Positions 8,433 through 17,433 of a DNA stretch of 39,816 nucleotides are shown piece by piece; position 1 is the stretch's first letter, and each line of letters opens with the position of its first letter. The notes under the pieces were generated by a model. It did not search any database, was not told the DNA's origin, and was given only the letters and a program-made list of their open reading frames with translations. The stretch spans positions 1 through 39,816 of the forward strand of contig JAGCNV010000109.1 of the NCBI GenBank assembly GCA_017645765.1, in the 5' to 3' direction. A program made the position numbers and the translations under genes. This DNA is from a bacterium. Lineage in GTDB: Bacteria > UBP6 > UBA1177.

Positions 8433-9767
8433 ATGAAGAGATTTTTTATTGTATTTTCGTTTTTCTGTGCATTTTTTCTGGTTTCATGCGGAAGCGGCAG
8501 CTCAAAAAATGATGATGATACGGAGAAATCAGATTCGGAAGAGGGAGAAGTGGCGGCGGATGAAGATACGTCTGACATCGTTCCTGATTCAGATGATATT
8601 GATGATATTTCAGATACGTTACCGGATGATCCGGAACCGGATGATGCCGATGTCATAGAAGGTTCAGACAATGATTCCGAGCTGTCAGATCCTTGTGATC
8701 CGAATCCGTGTGCAGGTTTGCAAAATTCAACAGAAATATGCACTGTGATAGCTCAGAATCTTTATTCCTGCGGCTGTATCGGCGGATATTATTGGTGGGG
8801 AGCGGAGAAGGGCTGTATGAACAAACGATTGTCGCTTGGTAACATCTGCACAGGAAACAATAAATGTTACGATAATAAAAAGGAAATAAACTGTTCGTTG
8901 ACTGAGACCAATTTCTATGGTCAGGATGCGCAGTATGCGGAACTCGGTTCATGCTTGCCGCAGAATTTCACCGTCAAAACCCTTTCTGGACAAAATATCG
9001 TTATGGATAACAACACTGGGCTCGAGTGGCAGCAAACGCTTGACAAAGGCACCTACACTCGGGAAGAGGCGGAAAACTACTGCGACAGTCTGAATGCCTC
9101 GAATTACGCCGGATATAGCAGCGGCTGGCGTCTTCCAGCTCCGCATGAATTTCTCACGATCGTCGATAACAGCAAGTATGATCCGGCAGTTGATACGACA
9201 ATCTTTCCGGATATCCCTGCAGAGAATCCTGCCTATTTCTGGGCTTCAAAGACTTATTATGAGTTCAGTGACGCCAGATGGAGCTTTGATGCTCATTACG
9301 GTCAGATCGAGCTGAAATCCCAAAACGAGAGTTACTATGTAATGTGTGTGCATGGTGAAGAACTTCCGTCAGGGTTGTTTTCCGTTTCCGATGAGACTGA
9401 AGAAGAATCTGTCGTAACCGATTCGACAACCGGACTTGTATGGCAGAAAAACATTATAGCGGAGCCGTATAGATGGCAGGATGCGTTGTCTTATTGCGAG
9501 AATTTGGTTTATGCCGGTTTGAGTGACTGGAGACTGCCTAACAAGAACGAACTTTACTCTCTTGTAAACTTCGATATATCAATTCCTCCGTATTCCGACT
9601 TTCCGGCATCATCAGACGTGGCTTATCATTTTTTCTGGTCTTCATCAACCTCGGTGGATAAATACAATCAGGCTTTGGTCGTTTATTTCAATTATGGTTC
9701 CGGCTTCGACGGACAAAAGAGTAATACTCAGAACTATTATGTCCGTTGTGTCAGAAACGCGGACTGA
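8433..9767 (+). CDS. DUF1566 (Lcl-type) lipoprotein
   Basis: A 444-residue predicted lipoprotein. The signal peptide ends in a lipobox (LVSC-G, Cys about residue 19). An acidic linker rich in Asp, Glu and Ser follows to about residue 85, then a Cys-rich segment (DPCDPNPCAG...SCGC) and two DUF1566-like modules, each with TGLxWQ, a YCxxL helix, WRLPxxxE and a final VMCVHG or VRCVRN strand. DUF1566 is related to lectin-like and formylglycine-enzyme folds; its role here is unknown, but surface display on the outer membrane is likely. It is paralogous to the 693-residue protein at 28759-30840, sharing the GYYWWG, LGNICTG, NFYGQDAQ and FTVKTLS blocks. A GAGGTG ribosome site precedes the ATG. Confidence 0.8.
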   Translation: MKRFFIVFSFFCAFFLVSCGSGSSKNDDDTEKSDSEEGEVAADEDTSDIVPDSDDIDDISDTLPDDPEPDDADVIEGSDNDSELSDPCDPNPCAGLQNSTEICTVIAQNLYSCGCIGGYYWWGAEKGCMNKRLSLGNICTGNNKCYDNKKEINCSLTETNFYGQDAQYAELGSCLPQNFTVKTLSGQNIVMDNNTGLEWQQTLDKGTYTREEAENYCDSLNASNYAGYSSGWRLPAPHEFLTIVDNSKYDPAVDTTIFPDIPAENPAYFWASKTYYEFSDARWSFDAHYGQIELKSQNESYYVMCVHGEELPSGLFSVSDETEEESVVTDSTTGLVWQKNIIAEPYRWQDALSYCENLVYAGLSDWRLPNKNELYSLVNFDISIPPYSDFPASSDVAYHFFWSSSTSVDKYNQALVVYFNYGSGFDGQKSNTQNYYVRCVRNAD

Positions 9768-9806
9768 AGAGAGATATCGGGTTCCGTCCCTACATTTCCA
9801 AAAAAA

Positions 9807-9835
9807 TTAGGTATTTTTTTTAATTCAATTATAAT
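9807..9835 (+). promoter_or_regulatory. Possible promoter of the M18 aminopeptidase gene
   Basis: A perfect TATAAT lies at 9830-9835, 44 nt before the start codon. The matching -35 site 17 nt upstream (TTAGGT, 9807-9812) is weak. The call rests mainly on the -10 box. Confidence 0.45.
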
Positions 9836-9878
9836 GCCGCGTTTGTTTCTTTACTAATTGTTTTTTTAGGAGAGTGAA

Positions 9879-11300
9879 ATGGCAGAAAAGAAGGCGGCAA
9901 AGAAAGCCGAAAAATTCGATCCGAAGACCCTGACCTATTCCAAAAAATCAGGCTGGGACGGCATCAACGAAGCAAAAATGAAAGAGATCATGAACTTCGC
10001 TGAAGGTTACAAAAAATTCCTCACGGATGCCAAGACCGAGCGTGAAGCTGTCAACACGATTTTCGAACTTGCAAAGGCGAAAGGCTACAAAAACATCGAA
10101 AACGCAACAAAGAACGACAAGAAGATTTTCATCAACTTCGACAACGTTGCATGCGTTCTCGCTGAAATCAATCACACCGATTTCGACAAAGGCTGGCTCA
10201 TGGTCGGTTCACACATCGACACGCCGAGACTCGACCTCAAAGGCTATCCGCTTTACGAGAAAGAGGATATGGCTTACTTCAAAACGCACTACTACGGCGG
10301 AATCAAAAAATATCAGTGGGTTACGAGAGCTCTCGCACTTCACGGCGTTGTAATCACCGAAGCAGGCAAAACGGTTAACGTTGTTGTCGGCGAAGACGAA
10401 AACGATCCTGTTTTCACAATTAACGATCTTCTTCCGCACCTTGCTCAGGAGCAGATGGAAAAAGGAGCAAGAAAGGTTATCGAAGGCGAGAACATGAACA
10501 TTCTCATCGGCTCGATTCCTTACTCTTTCAAATATGACAAAGACAGCGTAAAACTCGCTATCCTTGATTTCCTCTACAAAAAATACGGTTTCAAAGAGGA
10601 AGATTTCGTTTCCGCCGAGCTTCAGCTCGTTCCGGCAGGAAAGGCAAGAGATGTCGGCTTCGACAGAAGTTTCGTAGGTGCTCACGGTCAGGACGACAGA
10701 ATCTGTGCTTACAGTGCGCTGCAGGCTATCTTCGATGCAGGCAAAACGAAGGAAAACAAGTTCGCGATGTTCTTCGACAAAGAAGAAATCGGCTCGAAAG
10801 GAAACGCAGGCGCGAACTCCAACATTCTTGAAAGAGCTGTCAACAAACTTATAAACCTTTACGGAAAAGGCGATTACAACACCCTCATCAACTCTCTTGC
10901 AAACAGCAGATTCCTTTCATCCGACGTAAATGCAGGTATCGAACCTGAATGGGCAGGCGCTTTTGAATCGATGAACGCAGGAAAGGTCGGCTGGGGCGTT
11001 TGCCTTACGAAATTCACAGGTGCAGGCGGCAAAGGCAACTCGAATGAAGCACACGCTGAATTCGTTGCAAAATGCAGAGCTGCTTTCAACAAAGACGACG
11101 CACGCTGGCAGACTGCAGAACTCGGAAGAGTCGACCTCGGCGGCGGCGGCACGATCGCTATGTTCATCGCTGAATACGGAATGCAGGTCCTTGATGTCGG
11201 TACTCCGATCCTTTCGATGCACAGCCCGTTCGAAGTTGCTTCGAAGGCAGACCTTTACAACACCTATCTTTCCTACAAAGCATTTTACAAATATCTTTAG
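9879..11300 (+). CDS. M18-family zinc aminopeptidase
   Basis: A 473-residue dinuclear zinc aminopeptidase of family M18 (aspartyl aminopeptidase/aminopeptidase I type), of normal length. Metal and catalytic motifs are in the expected order: SHIDTPRLDLKGYPLYE (first His and Asp), GAHGQDDRICAYSAL (bridging Asp), FFDKEEIGSKGNAG (Glu pair) and SMHSPFEVASKADLY (C-terminal His). There is no signal peptide, so it should act in the cytoplasm on peptides. That would suit a role in finishing products of proteases such as ClpAP, though no link is shown. The N-terminus is Lys/Ala-rich. An AGGAGAG ribosome site precedes the ATG. The exact substrate preference cannot be read from sequence. Confidence 0.92.
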   Translation: MAEKKAAKKAEKFDPKTLTYSKKSGWDGINEAKMKEIMNFAEGYKKFLTDAKTEREAVNTIFELAKAKGYKNIENATKNDKKIFINFDNVACVLAEINHTDFDKGWLMVGSHIDTPRLDLKGYPLYEKEDMAYFKTHYYGGIKKYQWVTRALALHGVVITEAGKTVNVVVGEDENDPVFTINDLLPHLAQEQMEKGARKVIEGENMNILIGSIPYSFKYDKDSVKLAILDFLYKKYGFKEEDFVSAELQLVPAGKARDVGFDRSFVGAHGQDDRICAYSALQAIFDAGKTKENKFAMFFDKEEIGSKGNAGANSNILERAVNKLINLYGKGDYNTLINSLANSRFLSSDVNAGIEPEWAGAFESMNAGKVGWGVCLTKFTGAGGKGNSNEAHAEFVAKCRAAFNKDDARWQTAELGRVDLGGGGTIAMFIAEYGMQVLDVGTPILSMHSPFEVASKADLYNTYLSYKAFYKYL

Positions 11301-11315
11301 GCTAACGGTTTTTTC

Positions 11316-11966
11316 ATGCAAAAAATTCTTATAATTTTCATTGCTTTTCTACAATTTTTCTCTGTTTTTGCGGCAGACGATCCTGCCAAGAAAACCGGGC
11401 AGAATACTGAGAAGTGGAAATTTGTCGGTGAAGAGGACGGGCTGAAACTCTACGAGCGTAACCACGAAGGTTCCGATATCAAAGAGGTCAAGGCGGTCGT
11501 CACTTATCAGGGAACGATTCAGGAAGCTGTCGATATTATGTTCGACAGGCTTAAACATCCGCAGATATTCAAATATATAACATTCTCGGATGTCCTCAAA
11601 AAGAATGACAAGTGCGACTGGTCTTATAACCAGATTTCGGTACCGGTGGCTTCCAACCGCGATTATTACGTCAAATCATGCAGAGTTGACAACAAAGACG
11701 GCTCGGTCTCTGTAACCTGGGTTCCTTTCGACGATCCGAAATATCCTGTGACTGACAAATTTGTCCGCGTGGCTGACAACAAGGGGTTCTACAAATTTAC
11801 ACAGGTAGAGCCGGACAAAATAAAAGTCGATTACTACATTTACAACGATCCGGGCGGCTCTCTTCCCGTTTTTGTCAAGAACATTGCGGCAAGACAGGCC
11901 GTTAAGGATACGTTGTGGACGCTTCACAAAGAAATTATGAAGCGCCGCGCGGCATCGAAAAAATAG
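11316..11966 (+). CDS. Exported START-domain lipid-binding protein
   Basis: A 216-residue protein with an N-terminal signal peptide (MQKILIIFIAFLQFFSVFA, then ADD) and a START domain over most of the rest. Family features are WKFVGEEDGLKLYER at the start of the domain, a central SVPVASNRDYY, and DPGGSLPVFVKNIAARQAV before the long C-terminal helix. START domains bind lipids or sterols in a deep pocket. With a signal peptide it would act in the periplasm, perhaps in lipid handling. The gene begins 16 nt after the M18 stop, so it may be co-transcribed, although no strong ribosome site is visible. Confidence 0.82.
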   Translation: MQKILIIFIAFLQFFSVFAADDPAKKTGQNTEKWKFVGEEDGLKLYERNHEGSDIKEVKAVVTYQGTIQEAVDIMFDRLKHPQIFKYITFSDVLKKNDKCDWSYNQISVPVASNRDYYVKSCRVDNKDGSVSVTWVPFDDPKYPVTDKFVRVADNKGFYKFTQVEPDKIKVDYYIYNDPGGSLPVFVKNIAARQAVKDTLWTLHKEIMKRRAASKK

Positions 11967-12005
11967 TCATCGCTTATTCAATCGTTTTATTAGTTCGGAG
12001 ACGAT

Positions 12006-12320
12006 ATGTCTGATTTTTCAACAAAAAAAACGCCGAAGCGTTCGATTGGAACAAATTTCAAATTTAAAGAACCCGATATGTACAAAGTCGTTATGCTGAA
12101 CGACAATTACACGACGATGGAGTTTGTTGTCGAAATTCTGATCGACATTTTCGGAAAAAGTGAAGCTGAAGCGCGCAAAATCATGCTTGCAGTGCATAAA
12201 CAGGGACGCGGAGTCGCAGGAATTTACGTCTACGACATCGCCGTTTCCAAAATCGCGCAGGTCGACGAAGCGGCGAAAAAGAAAGGTTTCCCGCTCAAAT
12301 GTATCGTTGAAAAGGAGTAA
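12006..12320 (+). CDS. clpS: ClpS adaptor
   Basis: A 104-residue protein of normal ClpS length. The N-degron pocket motif is clear (KVVMLNDNYTTMEFVVEIL), followed by HKQGRGVAGIYVYDIA and a C-terminal KGFPLKCIVEKE. ClpS delivers proteins with N-terminal Leu, Phe, Tyr or Trp to ClpA. The gene ends 2 nt before clpA, the usual arrangement. Aat, which makes such N-degrons, is encoded at 18541-19236. Confidence 0.96.
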   Translation: MSDFSTKKTPKRSIGTNFKFKEPDMYKVVMLNDNYTTMEFVVEILIDIFGKSEAEARKIMLAVHKQGRGVAGIYVYDIAVSKIAQVDEAAKKKGFPLKCIVEKE

Positions 12321-12322
12321 CT

Positions 12323-14575
12323 ATGGCGGAAAAAGATAATATGTCGCTGCCGTTTTCGTTTGAAGTGGCTAAAATTTTCAGCATGGCAATCGAAGATGCA
12401 ACCGACAACAAAGACGAGTTCGTGACTCCGGAACATCTTCTGTTTCAGCTGCTTTTCAACAGGAAAGTAGTCGGACTTCTCGAACATTTTGATGTCGATG
12501 TCTCGGAAATGAGGCAGAATGTCAGGGAATATCTCGAAAAATATGTTCCCAAAAGCTCTAAAAACGGGAGAGTTGTTCCGTCCGAATACCTGAACATGTG
12601 CCTTCTCGATGCGGCGAATAATGTTTTCGGCTCACAGCGGACTCGCGTCGAAGTGACCGATCTGATCGTAGCGATTTACGATCTCGGTGACAAATCGTAT
12701 TCCTCAAGTCTGCTCAAGGCTAACAACATCAAGCGATACGACCTTCTGAGCGCGATTGCACACGGCGGATTTTCCGAAACTGAAAAGCCTGAAGAGACTG
12801 GAAATGTTGAATTAAATCCCGAAGAGGGAGAAAAATCGCCTTCAACGCTTGAACTTTTTACGGTAGATCTTACCGAAAAAGCCCGTTCCGGCGCGCTTGA
12901 TCCGATAATTGGTCGTGAAGAGATCATAGAGCGGACGATTCAGATCCTTCTCAGACGCAAAAAGTGCAATCCTGTTCACATCGGTGATCCCGGAGTCGGC
13001 AAAACGGCGATAACTGAAGGTCTGGCTCAGAGAATTGCGAGGAATGAAGTGCCTGCGCAGCTTTCAGGCTACCGAATTCTTTCGCTCAACATTTCGCGCC
13101 TTATCAGCGAATGCCGCTTTATGGGCGATTTGGAACGGACGATGAACAAACTCGTCTCTGCTTTGAAGCAGGAAGAAAAAATCATTGTTTTTATTGATGA
13201 AATTCACAATCTTGTCGGGGCGGGGAGTGCAGGAAATTCGTCGATTGATGCGGCAAACATCCTGAAACCAGTTCTTGAAGAAGGATTGATAAAATTTATC
13301 GGTGCGACTACCGCAGCAGAATACAGAAAGTTTTTTGAGAAGGATTCGGCTCTTTCGAGAAGATTCCAGAAGGTAAACGTTCCCGAGCCTTCAAAAGAAG
13401 AAACTTTCCTGATTTTAAAGAGTCTTGCTGAAAAATATGAGTCTTTTCACAAGGTTAAATACAGTGACGAGGCTCTCCGTGCGGCTGTGGAACTTTCTTC
13501 GCTTTACATTACCGACCGTTTTCTGCCGGACAAGGCGATAGATCTGATCGATGAGGCGGGAGCAGCCTGCAACATGCAGGCTAAGAAAATAAAGGTTGTA
13601 AAGCCGGAGCATATTGAAAAAGTCACCGCTTTTCTCACAGGAAAGAAGGAAACAGCTGTAAATTCTGACGGAATGAAGCAGCTCAAAGGGCTCGAGGCGG
13701 CTCTTTCAACTGAGATTTTCGGTCAGAACGAGGCAATTTCCGAAATTGTGAGAGCGATAAAAAAGAGTTATGCAGGGTTCAAAAATCCCGAAAAACCTGT
13801 TGCTTCTTTCCTTTTCGTAGGCTCGACCGGAGTAGGTAAAACGGAGCTTGCCCGCGTTTTAGCTGATAAAATGGAAATGCCGCTTATCCGCTTTGATATG
13901 AGCGAATATCAGGAAAAGCACACGGTTTCCAAACTTTTCGGCGCGCCTCCCGGATATGTCGGATATGAAGAGGGCGGACTTCTCACCGAAGCGATAAGAA
14001 AGCAGCCGACTTCGGTTCTTCTTCTTGATGAAATCGAAAAAGCCCATGCAGACATTTACAATTCACTTCTTCAGATCATGGATTATGCGACTCTGACAGA
14101 CAACGCAGGACGTAAGGCTAACTTTAAAAACGTAATAATTATAATGACTTCCAATGCCGGAAGCAAAGACGCTGCAAAAAAACAGGTAGGCTTTGAATCC
14201 CATTCGGAAAACACTTCCGCTTTCAAAGAAGCTGTAAAAAATACGTTTTCGCCTGAGTTTCTGAACAGGCTTGACCACATTGTTTACTTCTCACGCATGA
14301 CGCCTGAAATCGTTAAGAAAATAGTTAAAAAGAATGTTGAAGCCCTTGCAGAAAGGCTCGTTTCCAAAAATATTGAACTTTCAATCACCGAATCCGCTGT
14401 CGCACACTTGGCTGAACTTGGTTTCTCAAATGATTTCGGCGCAAGAGAAACGGCGAGAGTTGTCGATAAAGAGCTTGAAAATCTTCTTCTTGACGAAATT
14501 CTTTTCGGAAAATCGAAAAACGGCGGAAAAATAAAAATCGATTTCAAAAACGGAAAACTTATAACTGTTAAATAG
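12323..14575 (+). CDS. clpA: ClpA, AAA+ unfoldase of the ClpAP protease
   Basis: A 750-residue class I Clp ATPase. The Clp N-domain occupies about residues 1-150. The first AAA+ module has Walker A GDPGVGKTA and Walker B IIVFIDEIHN. The second has GSTGVGKTE and SVLLLDEIEKAH, then the sensor and arginine-finger region FSPEFLNRLDHIV. A KQVGFESH loop before that region matches the position of the ClpP-docking IGL/IGF loop, and there is no long middle domain, so this is ClpA rather than ClpB. It unfolds N-degron substrates brought by ClpS. No clpP lies in the window. Confidence 0.95.
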   Translation: MAEKDNMSLPFSFEVAKIFSMAIEDATDNKDEFVTPEHLLFQLLFNRKVVGLLEHFDVDVSEMRQNVREYLEKYVPKSSKNGRVVPSEYLNMCLLDAANNVFGSQRTRVEVTDLIVAIYDLGDKSYSSSLLKANNIKRYDLLSAIAHGGFSETEKPEETGNVELNPEEGEKSPSTLELFTVDLTEKARSGALDPIIGREEIIERTIQILLRRKKCNPVHIGDPGVGKTAITEGLAQRIARNEVPAQLSGYRILSLNISRLISECRFMGDLERTMNKLVSALKQEEKIIVFIDEIHNLVGAGSAGNSSIDAANILKPVLEEGLIKFIGATTAAEYRKFFEKDSALSRRFQKVNVPEPSKEETFLILKSLAEKYESFHKVKYSDEALRAAVELSSLYITDRFLPDKAIDLIDEAGAACNMQAKKIKVVKPEHIEKVTAFLTGKKETAVNSDGMKQLKGLEAALSTEIFGQNEAISEIVRAIKKSYAGFKNPEKPVASFLFVGSTGVGKTELARVLADKMEMPLIRFDMSEYQEKHTVSKLFGAPPGYVGYEEGGLLTEAIRKQPTSVLLLDEIEKAHADIYNSLLQIMDYATLTDNAGRKANFKNVIIIMTSNAGSKDAAKKQVGFESHSENTSAFKEAVKNTFSPEFLNRLDHIVYFSRMTPEIVKKIVKKNVEALAERLVSKNIELSITESAVAHLAELGFSNDFGARETARVVDKELENLLLDEILFGKSKNGGKIKIDFKNGKLITVK

Positions 14576-14585
14576 AGGTAACATT

Positions 14586-15281
14586 ATGAAATCATTTGCA
14601 AAAATGTTTATTCTAGCACTTTGTGCGCTTATTCTTTTCTCATGCGCTTCGGCTCCGAAAAACGAAGGACACGGAAAGGCTGATGACGGTTCGATGACTG
14701 CTGAGGAACTCAGCTACATCAACGACACAGGAAGAAGGCATCTTCTCCAGAATGATGTCGAAAAGGATAACGAGATTTTGAGAAAAGTTTCGATTCCGGC
14801 AAAACTTGGAGCAGAAGGCTACGATGTTCTTGAAAATTATATGAAAGAAGCTATCGGAACCGGAGTAGGGATCGCGGCTCCGCAAGTCGGAATAAACAGG
14901 CGTCTCATCATGGTTCAGAGATTCGACAAAGAAGGAAAACCTTTTGAATTTTATTACAACGCTGTGATTAAAGAAAAAAGAGGAGAAAAGGTTGTCGGAT
15001 GGGAAGGCTGCCTCTCGATTCCGGCAGGTTACGGACAGGTCGAAAGGTGGCAGGATATCGATGTTGAATACGATGTCATGAACGGTGATAAATTAGAACG
15101 TAAAGTCGAACGTATCCAAGGTTTTACAGCTGTCATTTTTCAACACGAAACGGATCATTTAAACGGAGTTCTATTCATCGATATAAAAACCGCTGATCCT
15201 CTGATGACTGCCGAAGAATACAAAGAAATGAGAATGAAAGAAAAAGCTGAAAAAGAAGCACAGGAAAAGAAAGACGAATAA
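14586..15281 (+). CDS. def: Peptide deformylase with a lipoprotein signal peptide
   Basis: A 231-residue protein with all three deformylase motifs: GVGIAAPQVG, EGCLSIPAG (metal Cys) and QHETDHLNG (HExDH metal and catalytic residues). Deformylases normally remove the formyl group from nascent proteins in the cytoplasm. This one begins MKSFAKMFILALCALILFSC-AS, a clear lipobox (Cys about residue 20), followed by a 35-residue linker. A good GAGGT ribosome site at 14575-14579 supports this start, and no comparable site precedes later Met codons. It is therefore predicted to be membrane-anchored outside the cytoplasm. The C-terminus is a charged Lys/Glu tail. The gene starts 10 nt after clpA and probably shares its transcript. 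Confidence 0.88.
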   Translation: MKSFAKMFILALCALILFSCASAPKNEGHGKADDGSMTAEELSYINDTGRRHLLQNDVEKDNEILRKVSIPAKLGAEGYDVLENYMKEAIGTGVGIAAPQVGINRRLIMVQRFDKEGKPFEFYYNAVIKEKRGEKVVGWEGCLSIPAGYGQVERWQDIDVEYDVMNGDKLERKVERIQGFTAVIFQHETDHLNGVLFIDIKTADPLMTAEEYKEMRMKEKAEKEAQEKKDE

Positions 15282-15301
15282 TTTGCGGTTTTAAAAGTTC
15301 T

Positions 15302-16012
15302 ATGAATCTGCTTTTACTCAATCGAAGCGATCTGATTGCTGAAAACAAAGCCGAGATTTTCGGTGAAAAAGTCAGACACCTTAACGAAATTCTGAAGCTG
15401 AATCCTGGAAATGAAGTCAGAGTCGGAATTTTAAACGGAAAAAAAGGAAAAGCCGTAATCGAAAAAATTGAAACAGAAAAAGCAGTTCTTTCTTTTGAAT
15501 TAAATGAAGATCCGCTTCCCAAAATCCCGCTTTTTGTCATCGTTGCGCTTGCCCGGCCGAAGGTTCTTTCACGCCTTGTTTCAGACCTTGTTTCCTACGG
15601 AGTCGAAGGGATAGAAATTATCCAGACATATTTCGGAGACAAAGGTTATTGGGAAAACGAACTGTTTACAGAATCAGGACTTGCTGAAGCTGTTGCAAAA
15701 GGACTTGAACAGAGTATGGACACAATCCCGCCGAAAATAAGTCTGGTTAAGCGTTTTGGCCCGTATTCAAACGATATTTTACCTGAATATTCAGCAAAAT
15801 CAAACTGTTACATCGCTTTGCCCGGAGATTTTCCTAAAATCGGCGAAATTGAAAAAGGAAAATCGAACATTGTTGCTGTAGGACCCGAAAGAGGCTGGAC
15901 AAAATACGAAGCCGCGCAGTTTTTGAAAGCCGGCTTCAAACCTGTTTCGTTAGGGAGCAGGATAATAAGGACCGAAGCGGCAGTCCATGTTTGTGCTGCG
16001 CATTTTATTTAA
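15302..16012 (+). CDS. rsmE: 16S rRNA m3U1498 methyltransferase
   Basis: A 236-residue SPOUT-family methyltransferase. An N-terminal PUA-like part (MNLLLLNRSDL, VRHLNEILKLNPG) precedes the knotted domain, with VVALARPKVLSRLVSDLVSYGVEGI, then VAVGPERGW and the hallmark C-terminal PVSLGSRIIRTEAAVHV. RsmE methylates U1498 in the decoding centre. The GPERGW block replaces the common GPEGGF, a small change in the cofactor loop. The gene follows the deformylase by 20 nt. Confidence 0.93.
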   Translation: MNLLLLNRSDLIAENKAEIFGEKVRHLNEILKLNPGNEVRVGILNGKKGKAVIEKIETEKAVLSFELNEDPLPKIPLFVIVALARPKVLSRLVSDLVSYGVEGIEIIQTYFGDKGYWENELFTESGLAEAVAKGLEQSMDTIPPKISLVKRFGPYSNDILPEYSAKSNCYIALPGDFPKIGEIEKGKSNIVAVGPERGWTKYEAAQFLKAGFKPVSLGSRIIRTEAAVHVCAAHFI

Positions 16013-16030
16013 TAATTCCGGAGGTGAGTG

Positions 16031-16570
16031 ATGGCTGTTTACGATTTTACGGTAAAAGACAGGAAAGGTAATGATGTCCCGATGTCAAATTTCAAAGGCA
16101 AAGTGCTCCTTATCGTGAACACGGCAACGGGCTGTGGTTTTACTCCGCAGTATGAAGGGCTTGAGAAACTTTGGCAGGAATATCACGACAAAGGCTTGGA
16201 AATATTGGATTTTCCATGTGACCAATTTGGTCATCAGGCTCCAGGAACAGATGATGAGATCCATCAGTTCTGCATGGCAAGATACGCCACGAGCTTTGAC
16301 AACTTCAAAAAGATCGAAGTCAACGGCGAAAATGCTGAACCGCTCTACGAATATCTCAAAAGCCAGAGAGGTTTTGCGGGTTTTACCGGCAGAAAAGGGT
16401 GGCTGATGGGACTTTTCAGCATGATAAGAGACCGCAAATACAAAACCAGTGCCGATATCAAATGGAATTTCACAAAATTTCTCGTGAACCGTGAAGGCGA
16501 AGTCGTGGAACGTTTTGAACCGACAGTGGAACCGGCTGAAATCGCTGATAAAATCGCAGCACTGCTGTAA
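16031..16570 (+). CDS. Glutathione peroxidase family thiol peroxidase (Cys type)
   Basis: A 179-residue protein of the glutathione peroxidase family. Visible motifs are VNTATGCGFTPQYEGL with a Cys (TGT, not TGA) at the peroxidatic position, LDFPCDQFGHQAPG with the second Cys, and IKWNFTKFLVNREGEVV. Cys-type members usually use thioredoxin and reduce peroxides in the cytoplasm. GGAGG at 16020-16024 favours the ATG at 16031 over the adjacent in-frame GTG at 16028. It is the last gene of the rightward run and ends 26 nt from the convergent NapH-like gene. Confidence 0.93.
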   Translation: MAVYDFTVKDRKGNDVPMSNFKGKVLLIVNTATGCGFTPQYEGLEKLWQEYHDKGLEILDFPCDQFGHQAPGTDDEIHQFCMARYATSFDNFKKIEVNGENAEPLYEYLKSQRGFAGFTGRKGWLMGLFSMIRDRKYKTSADIKWNFTKFLVNREGEVVERFEPTVEPAEIADKIAALL

Positions 16571-16596
16571 GTGACGACACTTTTCCAAGGGAGTTT

Positions 16597-17433
16597 TTAT
16601 TTTTCCCTGTTTACCGGACACACTCTGACGCAGTCGCCGCACTTGATACATTCGATGGAATTGACTTCTTTTACGGGGTCAATTCCCATTGGACAGTGTT
16701 TTTTGCATGCGGAACATGAGATGCATTTATTTTGATTCAATTTGATTTGCAAAAGTGAAATGCGGTTGAAAAATCCCAAAATGAGTCCGAGAGGGCAGAT
16801 GTAGCGGCAGAAGGCTCTTTTTTCTTTCATAAAATAAATTACGAAGAAAATCGTGAGAGCTGTTTTCCACCAGAAAGTGAGTCCGATCGAAGCCCGCAAA
16901 CCGGAATTTGCGGCGATTATCGGGATGCCTGCGACGATAAGTCCGGAGGGGCAGACGTATGCGCAGAAGCCCTGAGCGAGCCCGAAAACGGGAATTAAGA
17001 GAACGAAGAAGAAAAGGTTAAACCATTTTATATAACGGAATTTCTTCAGTAATTTTGCTTCTATATTTTTCCACGGCGAAATCGAATAAAGAATTTCCTG
17101 AAAAAATCCGAACGGACAGACGTAAGCACAGGTCGCTCTTCCGAGTATCGCACCTGCTGCGGAGAGTGTTCCGAGTGCGAAAAACGGGATCATGGAGGCA
17201 TATTTTATGACATACTGCAAAGTTCCGAGCGGACATCCGAAAGCCATCGACGGACAGCTGTAACAGTGGAGCCCCGGAGCACAGAAAGTCTTGGTCGGGC
17301 CGTTGTATGGTTTCCCTGAAAGGAAGTTGGATATAAACGGGTTCTGTATTATAAGAAAGAATAATTGTATCAAATTGCGTTTTAAACCTGTGTTTTTTAA
17401 TTTGTTTAAAAAAGAAGACGTGTTTTTTGTCAT
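16597..17433 (-). CDS. NapH-like membrane 4Fe-4S protein
   Basis: A 278-residue polytopic protein of the NapH/CcoG/YccM type. Several hydrophobic segments alternate with cysteine motifs in the membrane part (CYSCPSMAFGCPLG, CAYVCPFG, CAYVCPSG, CRYICPLG). Two classical ferredoxin clusters follow at the C-terminus (CISCSACKKHCP and CIKCGDCVRVCP). Such proteins pass electrons between quinol or ferredoxin pools and a partner reductase. The ATG overlaps the stop of the upstream small gene (ATGA) and has a strong AAAGGAGG site. It is the last gene of a three-gene operon with an ATPase activator. The final acceptor is unknown. Confidence 0.88.
   Translation of the reverse strand: MTKNTSSFLNKLKNTGLKRNLIQLFFLIIQNPFISNFLSGKPYNGPTKTFCAPGLHCYSCPSMAFGCPLGTLQYVIKYASMIPFFALGTLSAAGAILGRATCAYVCPFGFFQEILYSISPWKNIEAKLLKKFRYIKWFNLFFFVLLIPVFGLAQGFCAYVCPSGLIVAGIPIIAANSGLRASIGLTFWWKTALTIFFVIYFMKEKRAFCRYICPLGLILGFFNRISLLQIKLNQNKCISCSACKKHCPMGIDPVKEVNSIECIKCGDCVRVCPVNREK

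Noticed and set aside
10209-10685. 158-codon ORF opposite the M18 gene
   Set aside because: Antisense shadow; the plus-strand frame carries all the M18 metal motifs.
16031-16180. Selenocysteine glutathione peroxidase
   Set aside because: The peroxidatic codon is TGT (Cys), not TGA, and no SECIS-like need arises.
16571-16608. Bidirectional terminator between the peroxidase and NapH-like genes
   Set aside because: AGGGA and TCCCT flank T-rich DNA but the stem is only 5 bp with an 11-nt loop that includes the NapH stop. Too weak to call.
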